64,000 nucleotides of DNA from assembly GCF_032062135.1 (NCBI RefSeq), contig NC_092859.1, forward strand, positions 156,866,526-156,930,525, written 5' to 3'. This DNA is from Pyxicephalus adspersus (lineage: Eukaryota > Chordata > Amphibia > Anura > Pyxicephalidae). This document shows positions 23,371-34,689 of this stretch, piece by piece (the first letter of the stretch is position 1; the number at the start of each line of letters is the position of its first letter). The notes beneath the pieces were generated by a model. The model saw only the letters and a list, made by a program, of their open reading frames with translations, was not told where the DNA came from and did no database searches. Made by a program: the position numbers and the translations under genes.

Positions 23371-24454
23371 TGGAACTACACAACATTGAATAACAATAAA
23401 ATGCTAAATGAGCAGGAAAAACTGCAGAGTGGATGAGAAATAGATGCAGTGCCAAGAGCTTGCACTTTACATCACACAACTTCAACAACATTTGTCTTTA
23501 TTGAAGGCTTCTGTAAAATGCCTGGCAGAGCAAAGTGTTAGTTCTCACCTAACCCAACACCATGGATGCATGGGAATTATAATGCCATGTTGTAAGGAAA
23601 ACTCCAAGGCCCAAGGACCTTTCACTTTACATATTCATCATTTCATATTTTATTTAATTTCTATTTATTGTTTCTTTATGTTTTTCTCTTTAATTTATTG
23701 TCTCCTTTTAAATTTGAGTTATTTTATGGCTTGTCATGGAAGGAAGGAATTGTAATCCAAAGTCAGAGATAATTCTAGCATATCACTTTAAAATCTACAC
23801 ATATATTATGTTACAATGTATTTAACTTTATTATTATATTATGGGATTCTAGTTTCTCATATACATAAGTGTCTCAGGCCAAGGATAAGCAGTTCTGAGA
23901 ACCATTTCCTACATAGATTTCCTTGAAAACTGAATGCACACTAATACATTTTCATATATTCTGTTGCACACCTCTTCCATACGAGTCAATCCTCTTCCAT
24001 GGAAGTCATACTTCTAATGAGCTAGGGTTACTCCACTATCTGAATGGTTCATAATAAACAGCCCTGACAGGTTCATCCATGTTGGCCTCTTTTGGTTGTT
24101 GTTGCTGATATCCATTAGCCTGCCGGGGCTGAGGGGGTGGAGGGAGCTGATCAGAACTTGGGGGTACAGTTGGGAGGCACTCAGATAAGCAAAGGAAAGG
24201 GCTGGGAGACTGTACACAGAAGGAAATGTCTGTCCATTGTTTGTGAATAACCACAATTCAACAACAGCAGTAGTGTTTGGTTTTAATAGAGCAGAACAAA
24301 ATCTTTAATGTTCGGGATATCCAAACAGCAACACCACTGCTAATTTGTGCTTTATCCTCTGACTTCCATTTTTTTGGTGTTTATTCTCCAGAGTTCAGTT
24401 CCTCTTTAAGTTATAAATACCAATATCATAAATTATTTTCCAGATAGTTTTTTT
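23371..24454. other. Unassigned non-coding sequence
   Basis: No supported feature. The frames at 23444-23755 (plus) and 24014-24256 (minus) end or start in A+T-rich hydrophobic runs without domains. Confidence 0.4.
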
Positions 24455-25071
24455 CACATAGTTACATAGTAGGTTAGGTTAGTCCATCAAGTTCAACCAC
24501 CAGGAAAATAAACATATCCCAGATATAAAACCCTATAAAACAGTTCATCCACAGGAAGGCAAAAAAAAAAACCCGGGTACAATTTACTCCAACAGGGAAA
24601 AAAAATCCTTCCTGATTCCATGAGGCAATCGGATGTTCCCTGGATCAGCAGTCTTTGTTACCTTTACTTTAAAACCTTAATCCCCAGTTATATTCTGTGC
24701 TTCTAGAGATCATCTAGATTTTTCCTAAAGCAAACTCTAGTAGTTGCTGAAACTACTTCCTGAGGGAGCCGATTCCACATTTTCACAGACCTTACAGTGA
24801 AGAATCCCTTCCTTATCCGGAGCTTATCAAGGGAGAATAGATTCAGTTCAGCTAATCTCTCCTCATAGCTGAGCTCCTCCATTCCTTTTATTAGTTTAGT
24901 TGTCTTTCTCTGCACTCTCTGCAATTCTACAATATTCCAAAACTGGACCGCATATTCCAGATGTAGTGTGACCAATGCTTTGTACAGGGGCAGGATTATG
25001 TCTCCATCTCTGCAGTCTATTCCTCTTTTAATACAAAAAGTACTTTGCTAGCTTTAGATATACAGACGGGA
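24455..25071 (-). mobile_element. CR1-like LINE, 5'-truncated, 3' end intact
   Basis: On the minus strand the element carries the last part of a reverse-transcriptase frame (24703-25047), then about 250 bases of 3' UTR with 'ttggagtaaattgtaccc'. It ends in the repeated-octamer-like tail 'ctactatgtaactatgtg' at 24455. The tail and UTR are the classic frog CR1/L2-type 3' end as I remember it. The upstream side stops at an LTR-like unit starting at 25072, so the truncation may reflect the retrotransposition itself or the later insertion. A 100-base fragment of the same 3' UTR lies at 15994-16090. Confidence 0.85.
24703..25047 (-). pseudogene. CR1-like reverse transcriptase C-terminal fragment
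   Basis: The open stretch is 115 codons from just after a TAG (25048-25050) to the natural stop. The protein shows the conserved C-terminal sequence of CR1/L2-like LINE polymerases: an LPLYKALV stretch, then HLEYAVQFWN, RVQRKTTKLIKG, a YEERLAELNLFSLDKLRIR helix and a final WNRLPQEVV segment. This lies beyond the catalytic YxDD region, which is absent, so the fragment cannot polymerise. It has no frameshift over 114 codons, which suggests a moderately young insertion. It is part of the LINE at 24455-25071 and is not a host gene. Confidence 0.85.
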
Positions 25072-25669
25072 TGTGTACAGGGTGAAGAAACTATAACTCC
25101 GGCCTCTGCCTTCACGTGCACAAGCGGTGATGGACTTTAGGAGGTAGTATCCAGGTTGTGGTCTTCAAACATGCAGCGGCTTGCAGGTGTTTCCAGGATA
25201 GGACCAATGTGTAGTACAAGAGTGAAAGGCAAGAGTGTAGTCAGACAAGACCACACAATTGTACAGAGCCAGGGTCGTGTCAATATCAGCAGATACAAAC
25301 TGGAACCTGCAAACAGAACCTGTATTAACTCCTAGTTCAGGGAACATTCTGTTGCCAGTCACTTCCATATAAAGGCAAAGTCATGTGACAAACAGACCAT
25401 GTGACTAGCAGGTAACATAACACACCACCAGAGGGATTGCTGGAACAGAGGCAACTCAGATGGTGTTCACACTTCCGCCAGCAGATGGAGCTGAATATTC
25501 TAGTCTTTTGGCATAAAATGGCAACAGCTCTCAGGGAGTCACATGATTCAGACCAAGAAATAACCAATGAATGGGATTCCTGGGCAGGGCTGCTGCTGGC
25601 TACAGGGGAGTGCAAGGTGGGTGACACAGAAAGGGCACAGATCCCCTGGCCCTCCGGAGACCTGTGACA
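25072..25669 (-). mobile_element. Probable solo LTR of a retrotransposon
   Basis: A unit of about 598 bp is GC-richer than its surroundings. It is bounded by TGTGTACA on the left and TGTGACA on the right, giving TG...CA ends. Read on the minus strand it starts 'tgtcacaggtctccgg' and has a TATA-like 'ctttatatgg' about 300 bases in. That is like the layout of the clearer solo LTR at 37442-38025. No internal coding region or second LTR is present. The 5-bp flanks (cggga and ggtat) do not match, so the boundaries or the call may be wrong. Long minus frames here (25165-25368, 25337-25732) reflect base composition. Confidence 0.5.
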
Positions 25670-25844
25670 GGTATTCTTCCTAATGATATCATAGATCAGA
25701 CCACATTTTTTTAAGTTAAACTTTGCAAACATTTTAAATGCCTTCCCAAAACTAAATATTTGACCCCTACCAGTAGGCAGCAGTAGAAAATAAATATAGG
25801 GAGAGAAATATTATTACATTCCAGCAGCAAATTGTTGTTCTGCC

Positions 25845-26215
25845 TGCGGACTGTGATTATCGCGCGTCTTTTCTGTTTGACCTGAGACTGAATTTGCAGT
25901 TTTTGCAACCGACTGGCTAAATTTAGAGAGCTTCCATATGTTGATGAGGTGGAAGTGATGAGAGCTGGGCTGGAGGTGTTAATGATTCCATCAGGTGTCT
26001 TATTTAGCTGCGTGCGTCAAATCAATGCTAGGCCTCATTCAATTGTGGCCTCATCAACTTGGTTAGAAAAACTCATCCACACATTCTCTGCCGGCTCAGC
26101 CACTGCTGCCATAAACTGCTCTCATCATCGCTTTAAAACCCTTTCAGCCCTGGAGAGAAGGAACGAAATCATTGGCAGTCTATCTAATTAAGTGATAAAA
26201 ATGGGATTTATGTGA
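25845..26215. promoter_or_regulatory. Candidate conserved non-coding element
   Basis: This unique sequence has locally raised CpG ('gattatcgcgcgtctttt', 'gctgcgtgcgtcaaatcaat') and clustered candidate sites. These include 'tgtttgacctgag', 'gttaatgattcc', 'gtgcgtcaaatcaatgc' (PBX/HOX-like TCAAATCAAT) and 'tctatctaattaagtga' (TAATTA). No repeat family is recognised and the coding frame at 25949-26191 has no domain. The texture matches enhancers of developmental genes, but conservation was not tested. Confidence 0.35.
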
Positions 26216-26690
26216 TAGTAAATATGTACAGATGATTCCCTCATTCCAGAGTTCTTCATTCGTATGAAGGAAATTTCCCTCGTGCAGCCTCCATCATGCA
26301 AAATGTTCCATTCAATCAATACTATTATTTGTACATCTGTGGACCATCATATGCATTAGCATAGTAAAGAGTGACTCATCCTTGTTATTATTTATCAAGC
26401 TTCCATATATTTCATGTTTCTGTGCAGCAAATGGGATGAGCTATAAGTGGAATGGTATATGCAGGAGAATAAGGACAATTCAGGTGCTTACACATTTATA
26501 TGGCAGCATTATCACTGAATGGCGGGTTTATGGTGCACTGAATGCTCTGTAACTGCATGGCACAGGGAGAGTTGTGTGCTCTGCATTGGGATTTAATGAT
26601 GGTGGAGAAGTCATACAGGTACGCTGGACACCAATATACGGTGGACATGTGATTTTAGTCTTGTAGACTCTACAAATGTGTATATATTAT
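26216..26690. other. Unassigned non-coding sequence
   Basis: Nothing supported beyond ordinary A+T-rich intergenic sequence. Confidence 0.4.
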
Positions 26691-26692
26691 TA

Positions 26693-27076
26693 GTGTTGGT
26701 GTTCGAATTCGGGTTGTCTCTATATTAGACCCCGAATGGCGGGTTAGAATTCGAGCAGACCCGACCCGAAAAACACAGAATTCGACTTTGCTAATTTGTG
26801 TTTAAAAATATGTTTAAAAAAAAAAAAAAAAGTGAACGCCAGATGAACTCTCAATGGAACCCTTTGTTCTTGGATAGAGAATCTCTACCCAAGGAACACA
26901 TATTACAGTTAAGCTAGGGCTGCAAGAGCAATCGGGAGCAGAGCTGTCAGCTCCGCTCCCCTGATTGCTCTTGCAGTTCTACACAGTCCCCCCCATAGAC
27001 TTTAATGGTGTTCGAATTCGGCGTTCATTCACTATCGAATAGCTGCCGAATCAAACACTCAGCTGACAACCAACAC
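26693..27076. mobile_element. TA-flanked MITE, family E, with a central hairpin
   Basis: The ends are GTGTTGG and CCAACAC, each immediately flanked by TA (26691-26692, 27077-27078), as for Tc1/mariner-type insertion. 'ggtgttcgaattcgg' occurs at both 26698-26712 and 27007-27021. In the centre, 'ctgcaagagcaatcgggagc' (26920-26939) pairs with the complementary arm at 26955-26976 with a two-base bulge. There is no transposase. A run of 15 or more A residues interrupts the left half near 26818. Confidence 0.7.
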
Positions 27077-27078
27077 TA

Positions 27079-29920
27079 TATAATATATCATGATCCTCTA
27101 TCAATTGTGATAAATACTTGTTTGACTTGCCTGACCCCAAATGAATCCTCCTAAATATAGAGATTGTTGGTTCCTTATATCCATCAATATGAGGGTAGGT
27201 CCCATACCCAACATCCAAGCCAATCACATCCTGGGGTCCCAATGCTAGAGAGAGGTGCAGGCAAACCCTACACAAACAATGAGCACATCCTCAATGGGAC
27301 ATGTACCTGAATGGACAATAAGGTTGAGAGTAAACCTACCCAGAGCAGCCCAAGTGCCCTAGTCTTTAAGCTTTGCAGGATGTAATAGAAATCAAAGCCA
27401 CAATGAGGATAGACTTTGTTACCTGCTTTAATGCCCATCTCCAAGCAGCACTGAATAACAACAAGGTGGTAAACGTTTTCCAGGTAAGGCATGCTCATGG
27501 GTCCATGCTGTATCATTAAATCCCCAGTTTAGGATTCCACCTTTAGTAAACTCAGGAGTTGGAGTTTCCCTTCATGGATGACATGGCTGAAGGTTGTCAC
27601 AGGCAGTTCCTCTCCTGACAGCCACTAGCCAATGGAACATTGACCAATCTATACTTGCAGTCCACGGAAATCAAAAAACCAACACTAAACCAACTACGTA
27701 CCTTATGGAGATATGCCAATAGCAAATTGCAGTTGCATATTGAGAGTAAATGAGGATTTCTGATATATTGACAATGTATATTGATAAAGAATCATTTTAA
27801 TTTTACATGAGACTCATTGTTTGGTCTTTATTTTCCTTGCTGTGCACAATGTGTGTAGAATCTCACTTAGCTGGTGCAGTATAAAAGTTGCCATATATAA
27901 AACTTTTTTGTTTGTCTTCTACATAGCTGTACATGAGTTTTCTTCTATTTTTGCTGTCTAAAATGATATTTCTTTTACCTCTTCTATGAAAATCCCCATG
28001 ATTTCCCATGTGTTCTCTTTGTGTGTATCAATAAATGACCCCTCATGGTTCCTGACAGGCACCCACTTTAAAAGCTGCGGCTCTGTGCAGGTCCCACACA
28101 GCTGCTTTGACTGATAGAGCAAAGGTTCTGGCGGTTAGCGGGGAGCTTCTGAGTCCTGCGTAAAGTTGCCAATTGAAAAAAAAAACAACGATCAAGTGCG
28201 CTTTGTAAACCAAGTGACAGGAGATCACAATATTTTCCATATTTAGAAAAGGATAACGGTACGTCTCTACGTCAGGCATTGCATTTATAGGGGAGAAATT
28301 GATAAAGGGAAGCACCCTCATGGCTTGGACAGGAGGAAGTTTTTCCATCATACCAAACCCTAATGTGACATTTAAAAGTGGTTCTTCCATTATTATGCTG
28401 GGAAGAGGTACCGCTGGGCCGATATGTGCTGAATAAGCACCCCACTACTGCATCATAGAAAGATGTGCTTTAAAATCCACACATAAAAATAAGCACGGCT
28501 CTTTTTCTCCTAGGTATGCTGATCAGACTTGCCTTGGCAGAATATGACAGCGATGGCCACTTCAACTGAACACTGTAGAGTTCTGTAGCTAAATGCTGGC
28601 AGAGAGTGCAAAATACACTCTGAACAGGAATCAAACAACACTTTAGTTTTAAAAGAAAGGCTTGTGGGTCGTACTATGATGCTGATAAGAGAGAAGAGAA
28701 GATCTGTATACTTGGGCCAGATCAAAGGGTCGGGGAGGGGGGCTTTAATCAAAAAGCTCAGTTGGAAGAATTTGCTAAGTGGAGAATCAAGAACAAGAGA
28801 GGGATATACCTTGGGATGACGAGAGGTAAAAGATACATAAGGACAGATACTTCGTGGCAATTACAATAGTATGCATTGTAGTAATATACGTAGGGAATCG
28901 GAGATCTCTTCTCAAAAGGTGGACAGGTTTTTCCATGGTCTTTACATCTAGAAGCTTTGAGGTTGTTTTCCAGTGTACAGCCATGTCAAGTCACGCTAAG
29001 ATCCATGGAGTCACCCCAGTTTTTTCCACCTGTCTCTCCTCCTAATTTATAAATCTTCCTCCTGAACACCATAGCCTGCACCAAGCCATCTTCCTTGTGT
29101 AGCTGCCAGGAGACCTGTAATTTAAAGACCGCCCTAATATGTGTATGCAGCAGTTGATCATTTTTGTATTTTGGTTACTATTTCTAACATGTGAAAAACA
29201 TTTATATATTGGTATGATTGTATAGTACTATGTCCTTTCTTGTACGGTAGGTATCGTTCTTCATTTTTTGTTCTTTGTAGGTAAATGTGACACAGTACCG
29301 CTTGTTAAGCTATGTACAGACGTCAGATTTATGTTGCTGGAAAAGATTTTTTGTGATCTATTTTACTGACAGTAGAACAAATGAGCAACATACAGACAAT
29401 ATTGTTCAGTCCTATGAAGGGAGGAGGGGAGAAGAGTAGTGGTAAGCATCCTGATGTGTCATCCTCAATAAAAAATAACATCAGTCATTCCTGGTTAGTC
29501 TGCCAGGACTCTAAACCATCACCATTGTGTCTCATAGGACAATTATCTAGCTTGTATACATAGTGTCAGGCCATGCCTTTTACCTAACCGTTTCCCTGAG
29601 TTGACTTTTATAATCGTATATGATGCAATGTTTTAGAAAGTCAAGGAAGGTACAAGAAGTATGCCCTTTGTCCTTATGTTTCTACATCACTGCCTAACTG
29701 GTTTAAAAAAGTGGCCAAAGCAGTTCAAATTGTACATCCGTCAAGAATAGAAATAATCCAAGTCTAATCAATCCTAAATATGGAAAAAAATGGTGACACT
29801 ACAAAGCAGTCCTTCCACCATAATATTTAACAATCATGGCTTGGGGGCTATATTTGTCCAGATAGTCACAAAAGTGATTTACTAAAAGTGAAATAGAACT
29901 CCCGAAGTTGGTTATTGAGG
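27079..29920. other. Unassigned non-coding sequence
   Basis: No repeat with resolvable ends and no exon. The minus frames at 28043-28390 and 28510-28860 and others are unrecognised and lack supporting signals. Confidence 0.4.
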
Positions 29921-30540
29921 GAGCAGGGCATAGCCAAACAAAAAGGATAAAGTTGCACCAAGGTCAGGTAATGGATGAAAAGGGCATAGCCAAACCAAAG
30001 TATGGAGTAGCATCAAGATCAGGTAGAGATAAGTAGGGCATAGCCAAACAAAAGTAAGAAGTGGCACAATGCATAAGCATGGCTTAAGTAGGGATAAGCA
30101 GGGCAAAAGTATGGAGTGGCACCAAGGTCAGGTCATGGGTAAGCAGGGCATAGCCAAACAAAATTTATTTACTGGGGCCAAGGTAAAGTCATGGATAAGC
30201 AGGGCATGACCAAAAAAGTATGGAGTCAATCAAAGGTAATGGGAAAACCAGGCATAGGCAAACAAAATATGGAGTGGCACCAAGGTCAGGTCAGGGATAA
30301 GCAAGACATAGCTGAACAAAAGAATGGACTGGCATCAAGGTCAGGTCATGGGTAAGCAGGGCATAAGTAGTGATAAGCAGTGCAAAAGCTGGCCAAAAAG
30401 TATGCAGTGGTACCAAGGTCAGGCCATGGGTAAGCAGAGCATAGCCAAACAAAATATGGAGTGGTACCAAGGTCAGGTCATGGGTAAGCAGGCCAAGATA
30501 AATAAAAAGTACACTGTGACAGGCAAACAGGCCTTGGTTT
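29921..30540. repeat. Minisatellite, monomer about 55 bp, roughly eleven copies
   Basis: The anchor 'agggcatagccaaac' or variants recur near 29925, 29981, 30035, 30100, 30145, 30201, 30250, 30304, 30358, 30435 and 30490, mostly 54-56 apart. The rest of the monomer is 'atggagtggcaccaagg' plus 'tcaggtcatgggtaagc'. Deletions and one expansion account for irregular spacing. The frame at 30324-30545 translates repeated W-Y-Q-G-Q and M-G-K-Q units and is a by-product. The 'ggtcaggtcatgggtaagcag' theme resembles the short internal repeats of the LTR at 37442-38025, so the array might have arisen inside a related element (inference). Confidence 0.9.
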
Positions 30541-32405
30541 TATAATACAACCATTCTTTTCTGGATGTTAACAATAATAATAAATAATAAGTAGCCCTGC
30601 AAATCCGTAATGCAATCAGAATGATCTAGTTTGAATTCAGGCCGAGGTTTTAATGAGTAGATGTAATTGTTTTAGAAAGCAACAACACAGATCCAATCTG
30701 AGCTGTGCTAATGCATATGACTGTGAATCAGGGGCAGAGTCTGTTATCTTTTTAATATAATTTCTAATAATGGATCACTCTAGACAAAGAGCATCTTACA
30801 AACTCAGCTGCCTGGGTGAGCAGTTGTCATCAGTTAGTGGTCCATTTTCAAAAATGTTTATTAAATGTGCACTTCCACCAAGTACGAGCAATCCTAGAAC
30901 AAGGAAAACGTTGATGTTATACAGGGACACCACAGAGACCCCCATATGCAAAGTGTTGTTAAGCACAACTAAGGTCTTCCTACGCCTTCTTGTCCTACAG
31001 ATTGCCTAAATCTGCCTGATTTTAAAGTTTAACTCTAATTTTATTTGCATGAGAACACATATGGATGAAGATTATCACTGAAATCATATTAGGTGGTCTA
31101 TTTATGTTAACTGCATTACCAAGCAGCTGTCCTCTCCATGCGATATCTACAACTCCATAATGAAAATTCTCCACAGATGCAAGCTGTTCAGGTCTTTATG
31201 TAAACCCTATTCACAGCACTACTTGCTTACAAGTTGTATATTTCATGGGGCTGGTGATTTAACGCTCAAAGAATGAGAAAAATTGAGTTGTTCCTATAAC
31301 AACTTCCCCACATGTATCTGCATGCACTAAGAATGTATAATGGCTGATGTTCCTCAATCATAATACGATCAGCAATGAAACGGAATGGATTGAATTGAAA
31401 AACATTTGCATGTTGTATTGGTTGAGGCTGTGGGTGGAAGGGCAACTCTACCTAGAACCAACACCAAATAGCACGGGGCAATCTTTCACCTAGGTTTGCT
31501 AGTAGTTTTATTCTATGTGTATATTTGTATGCACAGTGGACTATTCCACTAAAAACATTCTAGCAAAAAAGAGCTGCTCTGATAAGCAGGGTCCATGATC
31601 CACCCCTGGTATCCCTGGCACACTGGTTTATTGGCCCTTTCTAACTATCTAGAAATGCAAGAGGTGCTAATAATGGCTAGCATGCATTCACTAACATATA
31701 AGCATACAAATAGAGCAAAAGTAAAATAAGGGCAAAAATGTTACTTCACAATTTTCTGGATGTTTAGAAATACAGATACGTCATCAAAAGTCACAATGAC
31801 CTCTTTAGAATTGAGGGCAAGATGGATTTGCAGCAAAATTGCCCTTCCTTTCATATATATGGGTCATGCCTACCAAAAGAAAACGTGATAGTATTGCATG
31901 AGATACCAATTGTGTACTAATGACTAGGCCAAGGTTCCCATTATATCTACCAGCACCAAGGATCCCCATCTTCAGCTTTTTACCGCGACAAGCTCAATTC
32001 CTGAAACCAGAACAACACAAGAGAGAACATAAGATACTTTTTCTTTTTCTCTATGGATTTTCCAATTTCACTGATTACTTCAATTAATGGTTTGTGGGAG
32101 TTGGAAAAATTTCTTCTTCCTTTGTTTTTTCTTGGTCATTTCTTGGACAAAAAGGAGACGAATATGTAAAATTTGATCAGTTTGGGGTACCTTGGTTTTA
32201 ATGAAGGACCACTGGATCTTCTAACATTTAGAATATACAAAATTACAATTTACAAGAAAGTGAAAAAAGGTGAAGGGGACATAGGAAATGAAGAGCAAAT
32301 GCCTAGCTCTTATCTAAGGAGATTCTTTATTTAAAACCACACAGGCCAGGTTTCTTTCCAATTGATTTGTAAGCCCAGAGAATATCACACACTTATTCCA
32401 CCTTT
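30541..32405. other. Unassigned non-coding sequence
   Basis: Mostly unique sequence. 30690-30770 ('gtgctaatgcatatgactgt') and 31100-31290 have a motif-rich texture, but I cannot support a specific element. Confidence 0.35.
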
Positions 32406-32690
32406 AAAGTGAAAATAAAGCCCCACTTTGAAAATATGAAATCAGAATAATGCTTATTGCAGAATGGGACTGGCAATGTTCCCTCTCCAATAACTATTCC
32501 TAACTGCCTGATCACCACCCAGCTGTGAAATGCCAACTTCCCTTGTGGGTGCCGAGACTGAATGAACTCCAATGCAACTGCACGGGAGTTACTTTATTAC
32601 CGGCCCAACCAATCAAGATGGCCCAACATCAGGATACAGAAGTAAAGTAGGTAAAAGATAGCAACTGCTGCAACAAAATACGGATAAATG
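32406..32690. repeat. Interspersed repeat, family H, copy 2
   Basis: 'gtgggtgccgagactgaatg', 'ccaataactattcctaa' and 'ctgcctgatcac' match 1300-1705 in order and orientation. The interior between 'cacccagctgtgaaatg' and the shared core is shorter here. Ends are not resolved. Confidence 0.45.
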
Positions 32691-33504
32691 AGTATCAGGT
32701 GGGTTCTGGGGGTGTTCACAAAGGTTATTAATCTCTTAGATTAACTTGAGTTTGCTGGATCTGATTCCACAAACTGAGATTGCGATATAAATCTCTGCCC
32801 CCCCCAGGAAGATTGCAGCATTACCAAACACCTGTCTCACAATGGAATCGACCATGGGGTCTTAAGAGAGTTATGAGTAATTTGGAATTATTACCATTGT
32901 TCCAAATGCTTTTCAGGATGCTTATTCAAATTCCAACTTATCTGGACTCTTTCTCCAGAAGAATGTCAATTCTATGTTCAAATCACATTGACAATTTTAT
33001 CGGATCTAAAAAGAGACATAAGAATGTTCAGCATAACTTTCCGGGGAAGTATTTATTTATGTATACATTTAAAACAGAAGGAAATACAATAACACAAGGG
33101 CCACAGAGCATTATGGAGAGAGTATAGAAGAGAATGTTTGCTTTCAGGCTCTTCTTCTATACCATGTTGCCCTTCAAAGCAAGGCAGGCAGGGGGCGGTA
33201 GGGAGGCTGTCTTACGTGTACATTCCAGCTTGGGCTACTGAGGTCTCTAAACAATTTTCTTTTCACAACAACCATGTAGGAATAAGCTGAAAAACACATA
33301 AATAGAAACAATGACAATTGAATGAATATTCCAAAGATTTTCTGTAGCTGGATAACATTTTGAGAAGCATTTTGCCTATTGATGGAATCATGACTAGTTT
33401 GAAACAGGTATTTGACTATTATTTAATTGCATCTAGCAAAACAGCTCTTCAATGCCAATACTTTGTAAAAGTCATAGAATACGCTTGAGCTGCCTGAAGC
33501 ATGT
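32691..33504. other. Unassigned non-coding sequence
   Basis: The plus frame at 32780-33127 (115 codons) is basic and has no recognised domain. I see no splice-site or promoter support, so no gene is called. Confidence 0.4.
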
Positions 33505-33765
33505 AACAAACCTTGAAAAGCAATTTAATGCTGATAAAAGAAATCCTATTCTGTTTAATTTTAAACAATTTACTTTGCCGTTTCCCCGTGTTTTATTGTG
33601 AACTGACAGTCACCTGCACCTGTCTCTTTGATGCGCCATATTTTCTTAGCCCGTCTTTCACATGTATGCTAATAATTAAATTGCAAGTGATATCGTTTGG
33701 GCAAAAAGATTTGATTGCTAATGAATTCTCAAGTCTCAGAGTTTAAAAGAAAAAAAAAGTAATTG
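33505..33765. promoter_or_regulatory. Candidate conserved non-coding element
   Basis: The core holds a TGACAG (33604-33609) directly followed by two abutting CACCTG E-boxes (33611-33622). Downstream are 'atgctaataattaaattgc' (TAATTA) and 'gattgctaatgaattc'. TGACAG is a TALE-homeodomain half site and CACCTG a ZEB/SNAI-type E-box (known consensus sites). The sequence is not part of any repeat family seen here. Function as an enhancer is inference. Confidence 0.35.
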
Positions 33766-34182
33766 CCAGGGGAAGCTTCAAGAACAACATGATGAGAAAC
33801 ATTTGAGCAAAAGGAGAAACCTTTTGTAATTAAAGTATTTTCAAAATGCACATTACATGGAAATGAAGTAACCAGTCATTTTAGAAGAAGGTAAATGAAT
33901 GTCTCATAATCACAGTGATCATCAGTCTGGGCCGGCCTGGGTTTTTGCCTTGTAATTAAGGTGATGAGCAGAGTTTTTTGTTTTATAAAAATTTACAAAG
34001 TTTTAATGCTTCCGCACTGATAGGTAAGTTTTATTAATTTAATTAGAGCTCATTTACACTTCTTTCTGGATGCAACTGGAAACTGAATCGTCATATTTTT
34101 ATTTTTACATCATTGGGTTGGGAATTGCTCATTTTTAAAGACATTGATCTCTCATTCATGTGCCATAATGTGCCGTGGATAG
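33766..34182. other. Unassigned non-coding sequence
   Basis: A+T-rich unique sequence up to the SINE tail. 'ttattaatttaattagagct' near 34031 has TAATTA cores, but nothing firm. Confidence 0.35.
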
Positions 34183-34203
34183 GTTATTATTATTATTAAC
34201 TAG

Positions 34204-34248
<45 letters not shown>

Positions 34249-34535
34249 CTTACATATTACACAATGCTTTACAAAGTCCATAGTCATATCACTAGCTGTC
34301 CTTCAAAGGGGCTCACAATCTAATGTCCCTACCATAGTCATATGTCATTACACACAGTCTATGGACAATTTGGACCATGAACCTAACAGCATGTATTTGG
34401 AATGTTGGAGTAAGTCCATGCAAACACGGGGAGAACCTGCAAACTCTGTGCAGATAGTTCCTTGACCGAGACTCGAATCTGGGTCCAAGCACTACAAAAC
34501 CAAAAGTGCTAACCTCTGAGCCACTGTGCCATCCA
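34183..34535 (-). mobile_element. tRNA-headed SINE with a LINE-type 3' tail
   Basis: Read on the minus strand the 5' head begins near 34533 with 'ggcacagtggctcagaggtt'. It contains a box-A-like 'ggctcagaggttagc' and a box-B-like 'gattcgagtctc' (34468-34479), the internal RNA polymerase III promoter pattern of tRNA-derived SINEs. A body with 'gcaggttctccccgtgtttg' follows, and then a 3' part with 'tagattgtgagccccttt' and 'gcattgtgtaatatgt'. It ends in 'ataaatactagttaat' and an (ATA)n tail at about 34185-34200. The same 3' part occurs in the LINEs at 421-905 and 35230-35670. An (AT)n run has expanded inside the tail. It is not a functional tRNA gene. Confidence 0.75.
34205..34245. repeat. (AT)n microsatellite inside the SINE tail
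   Basis: About 20 uninterrupted AT dinucleotides lie within the 'actatataaatact' part of the SINE 3' end, evidently an expansion of its TATATA word. Confidence 0.95.
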
Positions 34536-34689
34536 TGTTCCATTATGAATAGTAATACCCGGTAAAAGCATCCGAAGAAAAAGAAAAGTAAGCTGACATA
34601 ACAATACATAAAGAAGATTATAACAATGGAGTTAAGCTTAGGAAATGTGCTGTGGCCTTGTGAGATGTCAATGATCTGTACAGGCATAT

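Noticed and set aside
24703..25047. Host protein-coding exon
   Set aside because: The residues match the C-terminus of a LINE reverse transcriptase and the DNA runs straight into the LINE 3' UTR and tail.
25337..25732. 131-codon minus frame as a retroelement gene
   Set aside because: It runs across the LTR-like unit and its right flank and has no protease, polymerase or gag motif.
30324..30545. Repetitive small protein
   Set aside because: Its periodic W-Y-Q-G-Q and M-G-K-Q units simply follow the 55-bp minisatellite.
34440..34535. tRNA gene
   Set aside because: Box A- and B-like words are present, but there is no cloverleaf or anticodon arm I can fold, and the sequence continues into a SINE body and LINE-type tail.
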